From: Branchinecta lynchi
Lineage: Eukaryota; Arthropoda; Branchiopoda; Anostraca; Branchinectidae
Reading direction: 5' to 3'
Assembly: GCA_023053575.1 (NCBI GenBank)
Contig: JAKZAP010000010.1
Span: 18,288,628 to 18,352,627, forward strand
DNA: 64,000 nt
Shown: piece after piece, positions 48,301-55,215 of the stretch
How positions within the stretch are numbered: position 1 is the stretch's first letter
Layout: every line of letters begins with the position of its first letter
The notes under the pieces: model-generated
Told to the model about the DNA's origin: nothing
Database searches by the model: none
Seen by the model: only the letters and a program-made list of their open reading frames with translations
Made by a program: the position numbers and the translations under genes

Positions 48301-48433
48301 ACAGCCGTTGGTGCGGTCTCTCCTAATAAGCGAGCTCCCTGCCCTTCTAGAACCATCTTCCTCAACTTTTCGATATCTCGGTTGTGTACCCATAGGCGAA
48401 CTTTGGCCCTTGGTATAGTTATCCATGGCACAT
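18323..48433 (-). CDS. Two-module ankyrin-repeat protein, gene-level entry (ten exons, 5' coding end not found)
   Basis: Ten exons on the minus strand join in phase: 48433-48264, 45271-45149, 38657-38469, 35246-35043, 33154-32954, 29103-28870, 22803-22693, 21022-20710, 18711-18451 and 18366-18323. They give 615 residues ending in TAA. Each module has a helical lead-in, ankyrin repeats with TPLH/ATALHLAA-type and GH-x-E-x-V-x-YLL motifs, and a closing D-K-...-P/A-x-x-Y-I stretch. Visible residues 1-228 form module 1, 229-514 module 2, and 515-615 an acidic Ser/Pro-rich tail. Ankyrin repeats are protein-binding scaffolds, so a cytoplasmic adaptor role is inference. I recall similar two-module proteins in arthropods but cannot name an orthologue. 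The first exon begins in phase 1 and has no usable upstream ATG, so an N-terminal exon is missing. A candidate AATAAA on this strand lies at 17908-17913. Confidence 0.88.
18451..18711 (-). CDS. Ankyrin gene, exon 9 (acidic tail)
   Basis: Acceptor ttctgctttcag, donor CAAG|gtttgt, phase 1 to 1. With the base carried from exon 8 the frame is open throughout: ETHLYSLGEDSPLIDDELDD, a Pro-rich stretch, then SFSSRERQSIDSYEEHERAF. It is rich in Asp, Glu and Ser and contains RERQS and SS-type phosphorylation-like sites. The other two frames are also largely open here, but only this frame joins both neighbours. Confidence 0.8.
18830..18905. repeat. Dispersed repeat (GCCGAAACATAGCT family)
   Basis: AGGACTCTTGCCAAGAAGAG then AAACATAGCTCTAATAAAAT. 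Related copies lie at 11750, 48520-48700 (inverted pair) and 51013. Confidence 0.45.
19013..19140. repeat. Tandem duplication of about 67 bp
   Basis: CTTGGTGCGTAAGATCAAAA and CTCGGTGCGTAAGATCGAAA begin two adjacent units that both end in ATACCATG. Confidence 0.5.
19200..20600. other. No gene seen (ankyrin intron)
   Basis: Two similar AT-rich stretches (about 19770-19900 and 19990-20090, both with CACTCCAGCTCTT-type text and TTCTTGAAGAT/TTCTCGAAGAT) suggest an old duplication. No supported exon. Confidence 0.3.
20710..21022 (-). CDS. Ankyrin gene, exon 8
   Basis: Acceptor tttacatttctag, donor AGCG|gtaggt, 313 bases, entering in phase 0 and leaving in phase 1. AGRVAKDYI completes the last ankyrin repeat of module 2 after VKDK. 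About 95 residues of charged, non-repeat sequence follow (EHFRSKPEDFPIEPMEYDLK; WEKNAFGELGEAHREER). This has no recognised domain and looks disordered. The donor phase matches the next exon exactly. Confidence 0.87.
21590..21795. mobile_element. Fragment of the 9-bp-duplication MITE
   Basis: AGGAAAGGAAAGGAAAGGCC and TTTAGTATCCTGCAAGGGG match the arms and centre of 8563-9114. Confidence 0.5.
21801..21986 (-). CDS. Possible alternative last exon of the ankyrin gene
   Basis: Within the intron between exons 7 and 8, a long pyrimidine-rich tract (gctctttgctgctttgcttgcgag) precedes a 62-codon phase-0 frame ending in TAA. It includes SFGENNAVILRQAARNHEDL and ends LLCGEGALA. Exon 7 ends in phase 0, so the join would give a shorter protein that ends just after the last ankyrin loop, without the acidic tail. 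No polyadenylation signal was seen, and the frame ends beside a transposon fragment. It may be a chance ORF. Confidence 0.3.
   Translation of the reverse strand, partial: GAAPPSSVSFGENNAVILRQAARNHEDLITMCGYSLQASTVSFLSEATLLGGLLCGEGALA
22693..22803 (-). CDS. Ankyrin gene, exon 7
   Basis: Acceptor catttcatttcag, donor AAG|gtatgg, 37 codons, phase 0 to 0. The translation DGRTPLHYAALGR, then MYQMLKNAGANVSVKDK, is a textbook ankyrin repeat. The ORF is too short for length-based gene calls, so splice sites plus motif carry the call. It sits 6 kb from the upstream exon, and that intron contains MITEs and an unrelated broken ORF. Confidence 0.92.
23366..23752. mobile_element. GC-rich element with GAGGC(G/A)TA(T/C)TCTCGCCGTTCC termini
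   Basis: Imperfect inverted termini are separated by about 350 bp. The inside repeats GAGTCCCCG and CCCGTATTCTCGC. No ORF. Confidence 0.45.
25190..25890 (-). pseudogene. Unknown protein gene broken by a frameshift
   Basis: A good acceptor (ttaactttttag) at about 25891 opens a 154-codon frame (25890-25426; ATG at 25887) that stops at TGA. A second, overlapping frame continues to 25190 for 79 or more codons, and its start (ETTLSDDEGCVKLV) reads naturally from the end of the first (KVDYVIYEG). A single-base indel near GGGAAACAACC would join them. Cysteines occur in both parts (PLCAGYK, LDCLNGPC, NQCPNRC), so an extracellular domain is possible. No family was recognised. The alternative is two genes, since the second frame begins with a signal-peptide-like KLVLLWSLIGSTLSAQ, but its first codon is GTG. 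ATTAAA follows at about 25147. A diverged 42-bp copy occurs at about 28196-28238. Confidence 0.45.
25960..26157 (+). repeat. Plus-strand copy of the 58309 repeat
   Basis: GAACGTTATTACTACAGCCC and AAAATCTCTTGGACGAGTCA match the minus strand of 6600-6700 and of 58309-58536. The frame is broken. Confidence 0.45.
26158..26709. mobile_element. TA-flanked MITE interrupted by a second hairpin element
   Basis: Left half CACTGTCCGGGTAAGAATT ... CTTATCTCAGTA; right half CCCAGTAGCAAATACTGCAA ... TTTACAGTG, TA on both sides. The 374-bp insert at 26274-26647 is a different family. Confidence 0.65.
26274..26647. mobile_element. Hairpin element with CACTGTCAGAAGTTTCAT termini
   Basis: Arms of about 145 bp are nearly perfect inverted repeats (CACTGTCAGAAGTTTCATAA; TTATGAAACTTCTGACAGTG). 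The terminal motif is repeated inside at about 26411. A related end is at 50988. Confidence 0.65.
27600..27830. repeat. Duplicated segment, also at 200-250
   Basis: GGAAAACAAAGGAAATAGAT at 27650 and GGAAAACAAAGTACATATAT at 27777, each followed by a related stretch ending near GTTG/CTTACC. A third copy lies at the left window end. Confidence 0.35.
28774..28795. repeat. Long poly-G run
   Basis: A run of about 22 G inside an ankyrin intron. The length is probably variable or assembly-sensitive. Confidence 0.8.
28870..29103 (-). CDS. Ankyrin gene, exon 6
   Basis: Acceptor ttatatttcag, donor ATG|gtaagc, 78 codons, phase 0 to 0. It begins ERIDSLHSASSRGKLSRIRA, an ankyrin-type helix pair. A divergent spacer and the near-consensus repeat ATALHLAAVNGHVEAVQYLL follow, and the exon stops at HQVDM. 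The next exon starts DGRTPLHYAA, completing the D-x-DGRTPLH turn. Confidence 0.92.
29213..29857. mobile_element. Palindromic element with TTTTTGCA...CCATGGTATCTG ends
   Basis: Termini GTTTTTGCAAATACCATGG / CCATGGTATCTGCAAAAA, with GTGGTATCTGATA motifs repeated inside and a 230-bp hairpin at the centre (29471-29701). It lies just upstream of ankyrin exon 6, within its preceding intron. Related copy at 34211. Confidence 0.6.
29471..29701. repeat. Near-perfect 110-bp hairpin with 10-base loop
   Basis: Left arm 29471-29580 (GACGGCTCCGCCACCTAACC ... AAATAACAAA), loop CAATATCATC, right arm 29591-29701, with only a few mismatches. Confidence 0.8.
31356..31660. mobile_element. GAGCGTGTTCC MITE, copy 2
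   Basis: GAGCGTGTTCCATCC ... GGGTGGAACACGCTC with TAA on each side (31353-31355, 31661-31663). Inserted in the LINE at 31080. Confidence 0.7.
31744..32038. mobile_element. GAGCGTGTTCC MITE, copy 3
   Basis: Closely similar to copy 2 and only 83 bp from it, in the same orientation. Its removal restores the LINE knuckle frame. No clean 3-bp duplication is visible. Confidence 0.65.
32780..32935 (+). mobile_element. LINE 3' tail with ATT microsatellite
   Basis: It carries the same hairpin-type ending as the preceding element (TATGGCCTTTTGGCTCAATAAA) followed by (ATT)n. No coding part remains. Confidence 0.5.
32954..33154 (-). CDS. Ankyrin gene, exon 5
   Basis: The acceptor follows a run of eight T (tttttttcag) and the donor is AAA|gtaagtg. 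The exon has 67 codons, phase 0 to 0. It encodes the lead-in of module 2: NNRLMRSLVLLLSEGRTQTL, then SPEDFVRDIPLHK. This matches the module 1 lead-in (RLWVHNRDIEKLRKMVLEG ... VVRQFLEGIPQLM) in spacing and in ending at a splice site just before the first ankyrin helix. This supports an internal duplication. Confidence 0.83.
33160..33952. mobile_element. ATTCGGTA-rich element, partial hAT-like
   Basis: Dozens of ATTCGGTA/TTCGGTATAAT motifs. The right end ...TTGCCACGCCCCTG matches the hAT-like end at 37639. It begins in the intron right beside ankyrin exon 5, about 6 bp or more outside the acceptor. Confidence 0.5.
34211..34866. mobile_element. Second TTTTTGCA/CCATGGTA palindromic element with nested MITE
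   Basis: Left GTTTTTGCAGATGCCGTGGT; right AACCGTATACCATGGTAGCA. From about 34436 to 34676 it is filled by a fragment of the GGGATCGA MITE (ends TTTTATTCGATCCC). Confidence 0.55.
35043..35246 (-). CDS. Ankyrin gene, exon 4 (probable GC splice donor)
   Basis: The acceptor is taatttttttag and the reading frame starts YAKRPEFYINNPKLIS, which continues the GADPVAEDK end of the previous exon just as ankyrin-repeat ends usually run (DK-x-x-x-x-P-x-x-Y-I). There follow 68 codons of a Pro- and basic-rich linker ending NMGQ. The frame stays open downstream until 34971, so a donor is needed. The best phase-0 site is CAG|gcaagt, the classic GC-AG donor sequence, and no good GT donor was seen. The 5' boundary is secure; the 3' boundary is less so. 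Confidence 0.7.
35577..35640 (-). mobile_element. LINE 3' tail with TGAA/ATTC microsatellite
   Basis: On the minus strand a GGGCAATAAAGTTG ending runs into (ATTC)n, the same design as at 62090. Confidence 0.45.
35835..35900 (-). mobile_element. LINE 3' tail with TATC microsatellite
   Basis: Minus-strand GGCCCTTGGGCTTTTGAAAT precedes (TATC)n. The GGCCCTTGGGCTTT hairpin matches that at 62100. Confidence 0.45.
35930..38043 (-). repeat. Family A copy split by a hAT-like element
   Basis: Units in minus orientation at 35930-36256 and 37640-37960 resume after the insert. The 5' leader (GACCGACAGACGG form) and CTGTATGGCACTTGGCCGAA are at the right end. Confidence 0.6.
36257..37639. mobile_element. 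hAT-like element, 1383 bp, 8-bp target duplication
   Basis: Perfect 11-bp termini CAGGGGCGTCG / CGACGCCCCTG and an exact duplication CTCTCCAC at 36249-36256 and 37640-37647. Inside are poly-C/poly-G runs and ATTCGGTA repeats, but no transposase. Confidence 0.75.
38469..38657 (-). CDS. Ankyrin gene, exon 3
   Basis: Acceptor gttattttcag, donor AAG|gtaaac, 63 codons, phase 0 to 0. It holds the second half of one ankyrin repeat (GHEELVRYLLANAPSLVSLK), then DVDGRCPTHF and a degenerate helix pair ending in MLIQSGADPVAEDK. The usual TPLHYAA is replaced by CPTHFCG and the helix contains a charged KEKR segment, so this repeat is divergent. It is equivalent to the NAGANVSVKDK end of module 2. Confidence 0.9.
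39252..40319 (+). repeat. Family A copy (plus orientation)
   Basis: Starts TATGGCACTTGCAGCC, contains units with poly-G tracts, and ends GCAAGTGTCATATGAGCTTA. Confidence 0.6.
40874..41042. mobile_element. TA-flanked palindromic MITE
   Basis: CATTGTAAAAAGTTTCTCCG ... CAAGATTTGTTTTGTACAG between TA dinucleotides. Confidence 0.6.
41424..44328. mobile_element. hAT-like element carrying a nested family A copy
   Basis: Termini CAGACGCGTCAC / GTAACGCCTCTG and an exact 8-bp duplication CTCACCAA (41416-41423, 44329-44336). The body has CAGTCGGTTTTTCTG-type repeats shared with 56990-57287. It is cut by 41605-44161. Confidence 0.7.
41605..44161 (+). repeat. Complete family A element, 2.56 kb
   Basis: 5' end TATGGCACTTGAGC with its own hairpin (CTCAAGTGCCATA), then a GTCTGTCGGTC leader, then about 2.3 kb of tandem units, then 3' CAAGTGCCATATGAGCTCGT. 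Three adjacent units at about 42416, 42550 and 42685 give a period of 134-135 bp and are nearly identical. Both outer boundaries are defined because it interrupts another element. No credible ORF on either strand. Confidence 0.75.
45149..45271 (-). CDS. Ankyrin gene, exon 2
   Basis: Acceptor atgttgcag, donor AAG|gtaagc, 41 codons, phase 0 to 0. It encodes an ankyrin helix pair (AAVGGHLVYFLREVI) and then DSTGRTILHK, the start of the next repeat, which finishes in the following exon as AVGFGHEELVRYLL. The exact continuation of the GRTILHK-AV consensus across the splice is strong evidence that these two exons are consecutive. Confidence 0.87.
45437..45741. mobile_element. MITE with CCCGATGAAAA termini, copy 2
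   Basis: CCCGATGAAAAATTTATCTC ... CAAATTTTTCATCGGG. High identity to 10562-10858. Confidence 0.65.
46250..46257 (-). terminator. Polyadenylation signal of the peptide gene
   Basis: Minus-strand AATAATAAAC about 25 bases downstream of the stop at 46280. Confidence 0.45.
46280..46486 (-). CDS. Small secreted peptide precursor, neuropeptide-like, nested in an ankyrin-gene intron
   Basis: A 68-residue frame. Residues 1-19 form a clear signal peptide (MKPIQFCLVFVALILYSFS). The predicted mature part starts WDTSDNYESDAKLLQYF followed directly by GRR, the signature of a C-terminally amidated peptide cut at a dibasic site. The remaining 29 residues (NLPLEARMRKSVKEYLF...) look like a C-terminal propeptide with one Cys. 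This signal/peptide/GRR/tail layout is shared by single-copy arthropod precursors such as SIFamide and RYamide, but the peptide itself matches none I know. An acceptor (ccaggtgtttcag) lies 6 bases before the ATG. Minus-strand AATAAA lies about 25 bases after the stop. The gene lies within the 2.99-kb intron between ankyrin exons 1 and 2, on the same strand. Confidence 0.55.
   Translation of the reverse strand: MKPIQFCLVFVALILYSFSWDTSDNYESDAKLLQYFGRRNLPLEARMRKSVKEYLFCSSLSSRDSGVN
46704..46763. repeat. GTCC microsatellite
   Basis: Sixty bases of GTCC/GTCT repeats, probably the 5' leader of the tandem element that follows. Confidence 0.8.
46764..47860 (+). repeat. Second tandem family (family B), 137-bp unit
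   Basis: GATGTTCGATTTAGGGGTAG recurs at 47053, 47191, 47328 and 47465 (period 136-138). The lead-in GATATTTTGATGAAACTTGG follows the GTCC leader. A reversed fragment is at about 30430-30510. Confidence 0.65.
48264..48433 (-). CDS. Ankyrin gene, first visible coding exon
   Basis: The exon follows a pyrimidine-rich acceptor (ctctttcctag) and ends ATG|gtaag. It enters in phase 1 and leaves in phase 0, giving 56 full codons. The residues include RLWVHNRDIEKLRKMVLEGQ and later FLEGIPQLM, the helical lead-in that precedes the ankyrin repeats of module 1. The next exon begins KLIHSTHEAA, so the join reads as one ankyrin repeat. Two ATGs in the exon are in other frames, and the only in-frame Met is internal, so this is not the initiating exon. 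Confidence 0.82.
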
Positions 48434-48525
48434 CTAGGAAAGAGTACAAGAGCTATCAAATAAATATTCCAAATTGTCCAAGCTGACCTTGAAAGTTGAT
48501 TAAAATAATGTATAAAACGGCTGTG

Positions 48526-48705
48526 TCAGCTACGTTGCTTTGGCAGCGACATTTCAGCCCTTCTTGGCAAGGGTCCTCGTCAGGCTGTCAATCTTCAGGT
48601 CATCTTCGGGGAAGGAAACTATTATTGCAAGTTTGTTTCCTTCCCCGACGTTGACCCTGATGACTGACAGCCGAAATATCGCTGCCAAAGCATCGTAGCT
48701 GACAT
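48526..48705. repeat. Hairpin repeat between ankyrin exon 1 and upstream sequence
   Basis: CAGCTACGTTGCTTTGGCAG and CTGCCAAAGCATCGTAGCTG are inverted arms. The centre has a perfect 13-bp stem CGGGGAAGGAAAC / GTTTCCTTCCCCG. Confidence 0.6.
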
Positions 48706-48724
48706 ATTTGTTTTGTGCATTATT

Positions 48725-49218
48725 TGAATATAAGAGCTAGCAGCTCGTATGGCACTTGCGAGACTGGGTAAGAGGATGAAAGAAGGAATTTGCCAGTTTG
48801 TGGGTCTGTTACGATCATTTCTAACGAGAACCGGTTGAGATGAAAATGACGATATACCCTTGGAAATCACGAGAATCTATGGTTTGGATATTTTGGTTGT
48901 GTTGATGCGCACTTTAAGGGCGCCTGAAAGTCATCTGCAATAACAACGCTTGAGGCAAAAATGATCCTGGGCCCTATAGGATCATGAATATATATGGTTT
49001 GGTCGAAAGTATTTTTTTTTTTACTTTTCGGTTAAGATGCGCAGTTTGAGGGTGTTAGAAATTCATTTCTAAGCAAAACTCTGATCGCAAAAATGATAAT
49101 GGGGTCATGGTGATCATGAAAATGTATATTTGGTCGTATCTGGTAAGTGAAAATTTCTAAGCCAGTCACATCAGGAACTACCTTAAATCGCGATCACCGT
49201 AATTCCGGAGTTCTGAAG
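48725..49218 (-). repeat. Family A 3' fragment
   Basis: Reversed 3' end (AAGAGCTAGCAGCTCGTATG) followed by the 3'-proximal region also seen at 1350 and 59830-60070. Confidence 0.5.
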
Positions 49219-49387
49219 CAAGGCCGTATCCAGGGGGGGGGGACGGGGTTACCGCCCCCCCCCCACCAATCGTACAAAAATAATCATTTTCATAAGCTTT
49301 TCTGTCTGATCTGTGTCTTTTTTGTACTTTCTTTGTCCCACCCGCAACCCCCCTCACCACCGAAATAAATTCCTAGATACGGGCCTG
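49219..49387. mobile_element. Short hAT-like element with 8-bp duplication
   Basis: CAAGGCCGTATCC ... GATACGGGCCTG flanked by TTCTGAAG on both sides (49211-49218, 49388-49395). Confidence 0.65.
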
Positions 49388-50107
49388 TTCTGAAGTATGC
49401 CCGCTATTGCTTGCGGCCTGACAAATATTTATTTTTTGCGATCTTTTACCGTTCTAGTTGCTAATTATGTCAATCATAGAGGTAAGCGTACATAGAGTTA
49501 CCACAAATCCGATAGAAACAATTCATTCGATTAAATCGATTAGATCAATAGCGGAGCAACCAAGTAACGCATTTTTTATCGGGTTTTGAAGAAGTGACGG
49601 GTAAGTAGAGTATAATATCTCAGCCCTATTCGATTAAAGTTTAACCATAGGCTAGCATTAACCTATCCTTATTGACGTTTGGCATAGGCTACTCAAACTG
49701 TGAGTATACCCAACGTTTTGCATAGTCAATCTACAAACCAGGCATTTATTGCAAGTATCAGGCACATATCCTAGTTGTTACCCAAATTTAAGAACAAAGT
49801 TTAGCGACCAAGTTGGTACTCCGTTCGACTCCGAGAAAAATATGGATTTTCTATTGGAACACTTGCCTATGCTTTCCATTGTCCAGAATATTCTAATCCA
49901 ATATGTTCCAACCCTTGGAAAACCAAGTTTCCAACTAAAGCCCCAACTGCGACTTTCCCTCCCACCGAGGAAAAGTTCCCGATTCCTTCTACAGGCAATA
50001 AAACTGTCATGCTATATCTATTTATCATCTTAGTCCTTTGAAGCAGGAGTTGAAATTCGATCGGCGGAAGCCAGGTCATTAAAACGTGATGGTCGAGTAA
50101 CTGACCT

Positions 50108-50480
50108 CCACAGATTCGACCTTGAACTTGGCGGTAGACTAGACACAGTTATACCATTAGTTACGTTTTTGATGGAAGTTTGAAGTTATCTTCAACCCAG
50201 AGCAAAAGAACTCTAGAGAGTATTGCACGAACTTTGAAAAAGTGACACACAGTCAAATCGCAGCAACACTAGCTCCACTAGCGGATACGAACATCCCTAC
50301 CGAAACTCAACCAATCGCAGAGCAGAATTATTTTGCTCTGACCAATCTTAACGAGCGCTGGCTAGAATCTACGCCCGCCACTGCATGCGAACAAAGCGAC
50401 GGAGGCCCATTTTCTATGTGAAGGATAGGTCTTCGCGGTACTCTCTGCTCTGCTTCAACTTCAAAGGTCTCTGCTTAAAT
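50108..50480 (-). promoter_or_regulatory. Possible promoter and 5' UTR exon of the ankyrin gene
   Basis: On the minus strand a TATA-like TATTTAAG (about 50471-50478) is followed by several hundred bases of relatively GC-rich non-repeat sequence, a 13-codon upstream ORF, and a good donor TGTGGAG|gtcagt at about 50110. The donor leaves phase 1, as the first visible ankyrin exon requires. However, the frame has a stop 34 bases upstream and no ATG, so this would be 5' UTR or need another exon. It lies about 1.7 kb upstream of the first visible exon. Confidence 0.25.
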
Positions 50481-50999
50481 ACCGTTTTTGGTCGCCGGTC
50501 ACAGTTCCTTCGTCCTTCACTCTGACCGTCAAACTTAGTGCGCTAGCAAGTTCGAAGTTTGCTTGAATCGTCGAAGAAACGTCGACCTGGCAAGGATCGC
50601 CGGAGTCGTAAACACGCTAATTCAGCAAACGGTGAACTTCGACAGCGTTCAAAATCGGAAATTAAGCAACCGGCTCAGCGAACGGCGAACAAAAGCTCGA
50701 TCATTAACACTTCTCAGAACATTTACAAAGATTGATTAGACAAACCTTTTTCAGTTTTCTATTTTTTTACTCAACAAGTCCCGAAGAGTGAGTGACCTCA
50801 GCAGACTCAACAAACATGCTTCTAGGATCATTGAAAATAATGACTGCATAAACTTGTTCACTTGTGTACTCAGCCTTTTAACTCGATGATACCCTCTTAA
50901 ACTTCACCCAACCCACAAAAGTTAAAGGATGGTGTATATGAATCCCCCCTACCAAAAAAAAACAACCTGTGACCCACCACCCGCACTGTCAGGAGTTTC

Positions 51000-51130
51000 A
51001 TAACAGATAACACAACAGCCTGACGAGGACCCTTGCCAAGAAGGGCCGAAATACCGCTGATGAAAAATCATAGCTGACGTATCCGTTGTAAACATTGTTT
51101 GAATAAATGTTTCAAAGTCAGCTTGGGCTC
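51000..51130. repeat. Dispersed repeat cluster
   Basis: A CACTGTCAGGAGTTTCATAA end (family of 26274) directly followed by GCCTGACGAGGACCCTTGCC (family of 48526). Confidence 0.45.
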
Positions 51131-51599
51131 AAAGAATATTTAGATAACACAAGGATGCGCGATTTACGCTCAACAGACAACACGATGGGATGTGATATGT
51201 TGTCGGGACAAACGCTATGCATGCAATGTTATACATAACAAGCATTGCCAGGCAGATCCAAAAAACACAAAAAAAGCATCTGCTGACTGTTTCTTTGACG
51301 TCATGATATCGAAAATTAAGGGTTGAAAGCTAAGGGTCGCATACGGCCCGGTTGTAAAAATAGAGCACCTAGGACATGTGGTCTCGCCAACTATCAAGTT
51401 CCGTTCGGATTAGATCACGCGTTTGATAGTTGTAGTAATTTGATGGTTACCCAGAAACCCCCCTTTAAATCTCCTCAACAATACGATCCGGCCCGACCTG
51501 TAAATTAGGCTACATGTACGGATTATGACTCTCATGCCCGCCAAATCGCTCAGCTATAAGCGAGCAACAAGCTTTCTAGTAGTTCCCAGCTACCCCAAT

Positions 51600-54500
51600 A
51601 GTCACGGATCCAGTCCATACCTCTAAACTGTCAAGTTTCAACCAGAGATTACTTGTTCGAGAGTTACGCGTGCCTCAGTACTTACAGACAATTTGAGCAA
51701 CCCCCTTCAACTCCCCCACCGAGGTCGGGTCCGATTCGGACAATAAGTGTCATATCTAGAGTCTCGTATCACCCATCAGGGAACAACCGAATCTGGGAGC
51801 TTCCGCAGAACCCTTCCCGCTCATCCACCGTTCATCTCTCCTGCAGAGGTTGGATTGTGTTAAGTTCAGATCTCATATGACATCTATAGGGCCCATAAGC
51901 TGTGTACAGTCCAAGTTTTATCACTGCCCCGACATCCGTTTGGTCCTTAAACACATAACACATTTTATTCTTCGCGTCAACCAAGTGTATCTCGAATCGG
52001 GGAAACTTCTGGGAAATTTGCTATGCCTCTCCCGACTCTTCCCACTTAGGCTGGATCCGGCTTGTGACCTCAAAATTACATATCTAGGATCCACGACCCG
52101 TATACTATCCAAGTTTTGCCCCAGTCCAGTCCCTCCATTCGTTTATTCCCTACGCATGCTACAAAATTTTTGGCCCAATTACAGCTCCCCACACCATAGC
52201 CGGACATGGTACGGACATGTACATGGAGTAGCTTCTGCTACTACCACTCATCAAGTTTCACTCAAATCGGATCGCCCGCTCACATTTTCAGGCGGGTCAT
52301 AAAATCTCGGGTTTCCCCTCCCGTCACCCCACACAGATTAACGTTCAAAAAAAGGAGCTGTTTTTATGGCACTTGCAATTTGGCCAAGTGTCATATAGCG
52401 ATCGGGATTTCTGTCCGCCTGTCGGTCGGTCTGTCGGTCCGGGTTTTGCTAGTTTGGGCACTTCCGCATAAGCTAGAACGATGAAACTTGGCAGGCATAT
52501 CAAGGACAAGAAAAGATTAACTTGGAAACAGTCGTTTCCTTGATCTGACCATCGTGGGGGAGTGGAGGGAGGGGGATTCCGGTATTTTGAGGTATTTATA
52601 ACTTTTGAGCGGGTCATAGAATCTTAATGAAACTTGATATCTGGAAAGACTTCATGTCTCAGACGACCCAATTCAAATCCGAACCGGATCCGGTGACTTT
52701 GGAGGGAGCTGGAAGGGGGAGCCGGAAATCTTGAGAAACCCTTAGAGTGAAGGGATCGGGATGAAACATGGTGGGAAGAACAAGCACATGTCCTAGATAC
52801 ACCATTGAAATAACCGGACCGGATTCGGGCACTGTGGGTGGAGTTGGGGGGGGGGGCGAATTGTGATGATCCAGCGATTTCGGTACTTCTCGATGTACTA
52901 GGATGGTGAAACTTGGCAGGAATATGAGAGATTCGAATAGACCGACTTGAAAATAGTCTATGGCATGGCACTTGTAAGAACAGTTAACATGTTTGTCAGA
53001 TACGGTTTGCTGTTGTCAAGGCTGCATCTCTCTCCCGAAATTCATTTCATCAGAATATCTGCTTGATCTACTAAATTTGAAATGGCTATTCCACTCACTG
53101 AGAACTGTTTCTCCCACAACGATGATCGGATCGGGGGAGGGACTATTTTTAAGCGAATCTGACAGTCCCTAAAATGCCTGCCAAGTTTCATGGTCATAGA
53201 ACATTTGGAAGTACCCCAGCTCGTGATGACCAGAACTGTGGAAAACCCTCTCAAACTCCCCCAACTGTGACAAGATCCGGTCCTGTTTTGTTAGTATTGT
53301 CTCGTATTGTCTCTTCGGCTTATGCTTGTTCTCTCCTCCAAGTCCCATCCCGATCCCTCGACCCTAAGCGTTTCAAAAGATTTCCGGTCCCCTCTCTACC
53401 CCATCCCCCGTTATCGGATTCGGGCCAGATTTGAAATTGAAAATCTGAGACACCTGTTCTTCACACTTGTCAAGTTTTATGCATTTCCGATTACCCGTTC
53501 CAAAGTTATGTATGATTCTAGTTTCCGGATTCCCCATCCCTCAACTCCCCCTGCGATGGCTGGGTCGGGGAAGTGATTATTTCCAAGTTAACCTGGTCGG
53601 TTCCCTCACATGGCTTCCAAGTTGTATTGTCCTAGCTTATGTGAAAGCGTTTCAGTGAAATATCCGGTGCCCCCCCCCCCTCCAGCCCCCCCCCCCACAG
53701 GTATCGAATCTGGTCCGGATTTGAAACTGAATATCCGAAACACTTGTTCTTGACATATGTCCTCTCCAAAGTTATGCATGTTAATAGTTTCCGGATTTCG
53801 AATCCCTCCACTCCCCCCGCTATGATCGGATATGGAAAGTGATTATTTCCAAGTTAATCTGGTCGGTTCCCTGATTTGCCTGCCCAATTTCTTTGTCCTT
53901 GCTTATGTGGAAGTGTTTCACGAGATTTGTTTAGTTTTAGTTTAGTTATCATCAGAGCAAAATAGCTCTTTTATTTTGCTCTGGTTACATATTTAAACCA
54001 CATTTTTTTCCCGCTTTCGCTTCCACATACATCAAGTCGTAGCGCAGTGGTAGAGCACTGGAACTACGACACAGAGGTCCGCGGATCAATCCCGCATTTG
54101 GTCAGCGCTCTTTTTGTTTTCTTTTGCTCCCCTTTTGCTACCGTCGTTCCTAGTTTCCGGACTCCCGGATCCGGGGAAAGTCGGATTGGGGAAGTGATTA
54201 TTTGTAAGTTAATCTTGTCGGGTCCCTGATATGCCTGCCAATTTTCATCGTTCTAGCACAACGTAATCTATATCAACCCCTACTAAGGTTCAACAACATA
54301 TTATACCAACCCCTTCGACCTTCGATTGCTCTAGCTCTCTCCGAACGAATAAGCAAAGACTGTCATCCACGAGCAGAGCTATACTAGTGTGAAGAAAGAA
54401 TGACTCATCCATGCGCAGAGCTATACTAGAGTGGGGAAAGGGTAGGGGTTTGACAAAAACTAGAAAAAGTGTTTCAAGAGATTTCGGGTGTCCCCCTCCA

Positions 54501-54830
54501 TCCCCCTTCCAGTTAACGGATCCCATCTGAATTTGACAATGAACACCCAAGACATTTTTTCTTGATACCTGTCAAGTTTAATGCACGCCCGATTATCCGT
54601 TCCATAGTTATGAATGTTACTTATTTCCGGATTCCCCATCTTGCCACTTCCCCACTGATGGTGGGATCGGGGAAGTGATTATTTCCAAGTTAATCCGGTT
54701 GGGTCCCTGATATGCGTACCATGTTTTATCGTCCTAGGTCATGTGGAAGTGCCGAAACTACCAAATGCGGACAGACAGACAGACATACGATCGCTATATG
54801 GCACTTGAGTAAGCTCAAGTGCCATAATAA
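51600..54830. repeat. Family A cluster
   Basis: Several copies: 51600-52340, a plus copy from 52366 (TATGGCACTTGCAATTTGGC) to about 52985, and a minus copy 53040-54830 whose 5' end is GCACTTGAGTAAGCTCAAGT. A tRNA-like sequence interrupts the last copy. Confidence 0.55.
54036..54100 (+). repeat. tRNA-like sequence (SINE head)
   Basis: TAGCGCAGTGGTAGAGCAC (A box) and GGTCCGCGGATCAATCCC (B-box-like) at tRNA spacing, followed by a T-rich stretch. The acceptor strands do not pair, so not a functional tRNA. Confidence 0.45.
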
Positions 54831-55215
54831 GGGAAAACATATTTGGTTAGTCTTAATACTTGTGTCTAAAGCTTTCTTACGCAGTACATGCCATCTACTA
54901 TCCAATGCTCCCACTGGTGCGAACAGAATTGTTCGTTTACTTTTCCCACTAGGTGTCAGGCAAGCGGCACTATTTCATGGATATTTGCTTGGAGAATATG
55001 GGGTATACTCTTCCAAAAAGTGCTTTCGGAGTTTTCTTCTAGTTCATCTTTGGATTTGAAGAAATAAATTTTTCTTATGCAATTTTTACCTTTGTCCTAG
55101 AATATGTATCCGAAGCATCAGAAGGCTAGGGTAGCCTGGAACTTGGAACGCAGCGTTGCCGCTACTATGTTTCAGCTTTCGAATCAGTAGCTCGTTCAGT
55201 AGATATACAGTCAAA

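Noticed and set aside
50000..50145. Minus text resembling a trypsin start (GRICGGQLLDHHVLMTW)
   Set aside because: The match is short, there is no AAHC motif, no Asp or Ser site follows, and a splice donor interrupts it.
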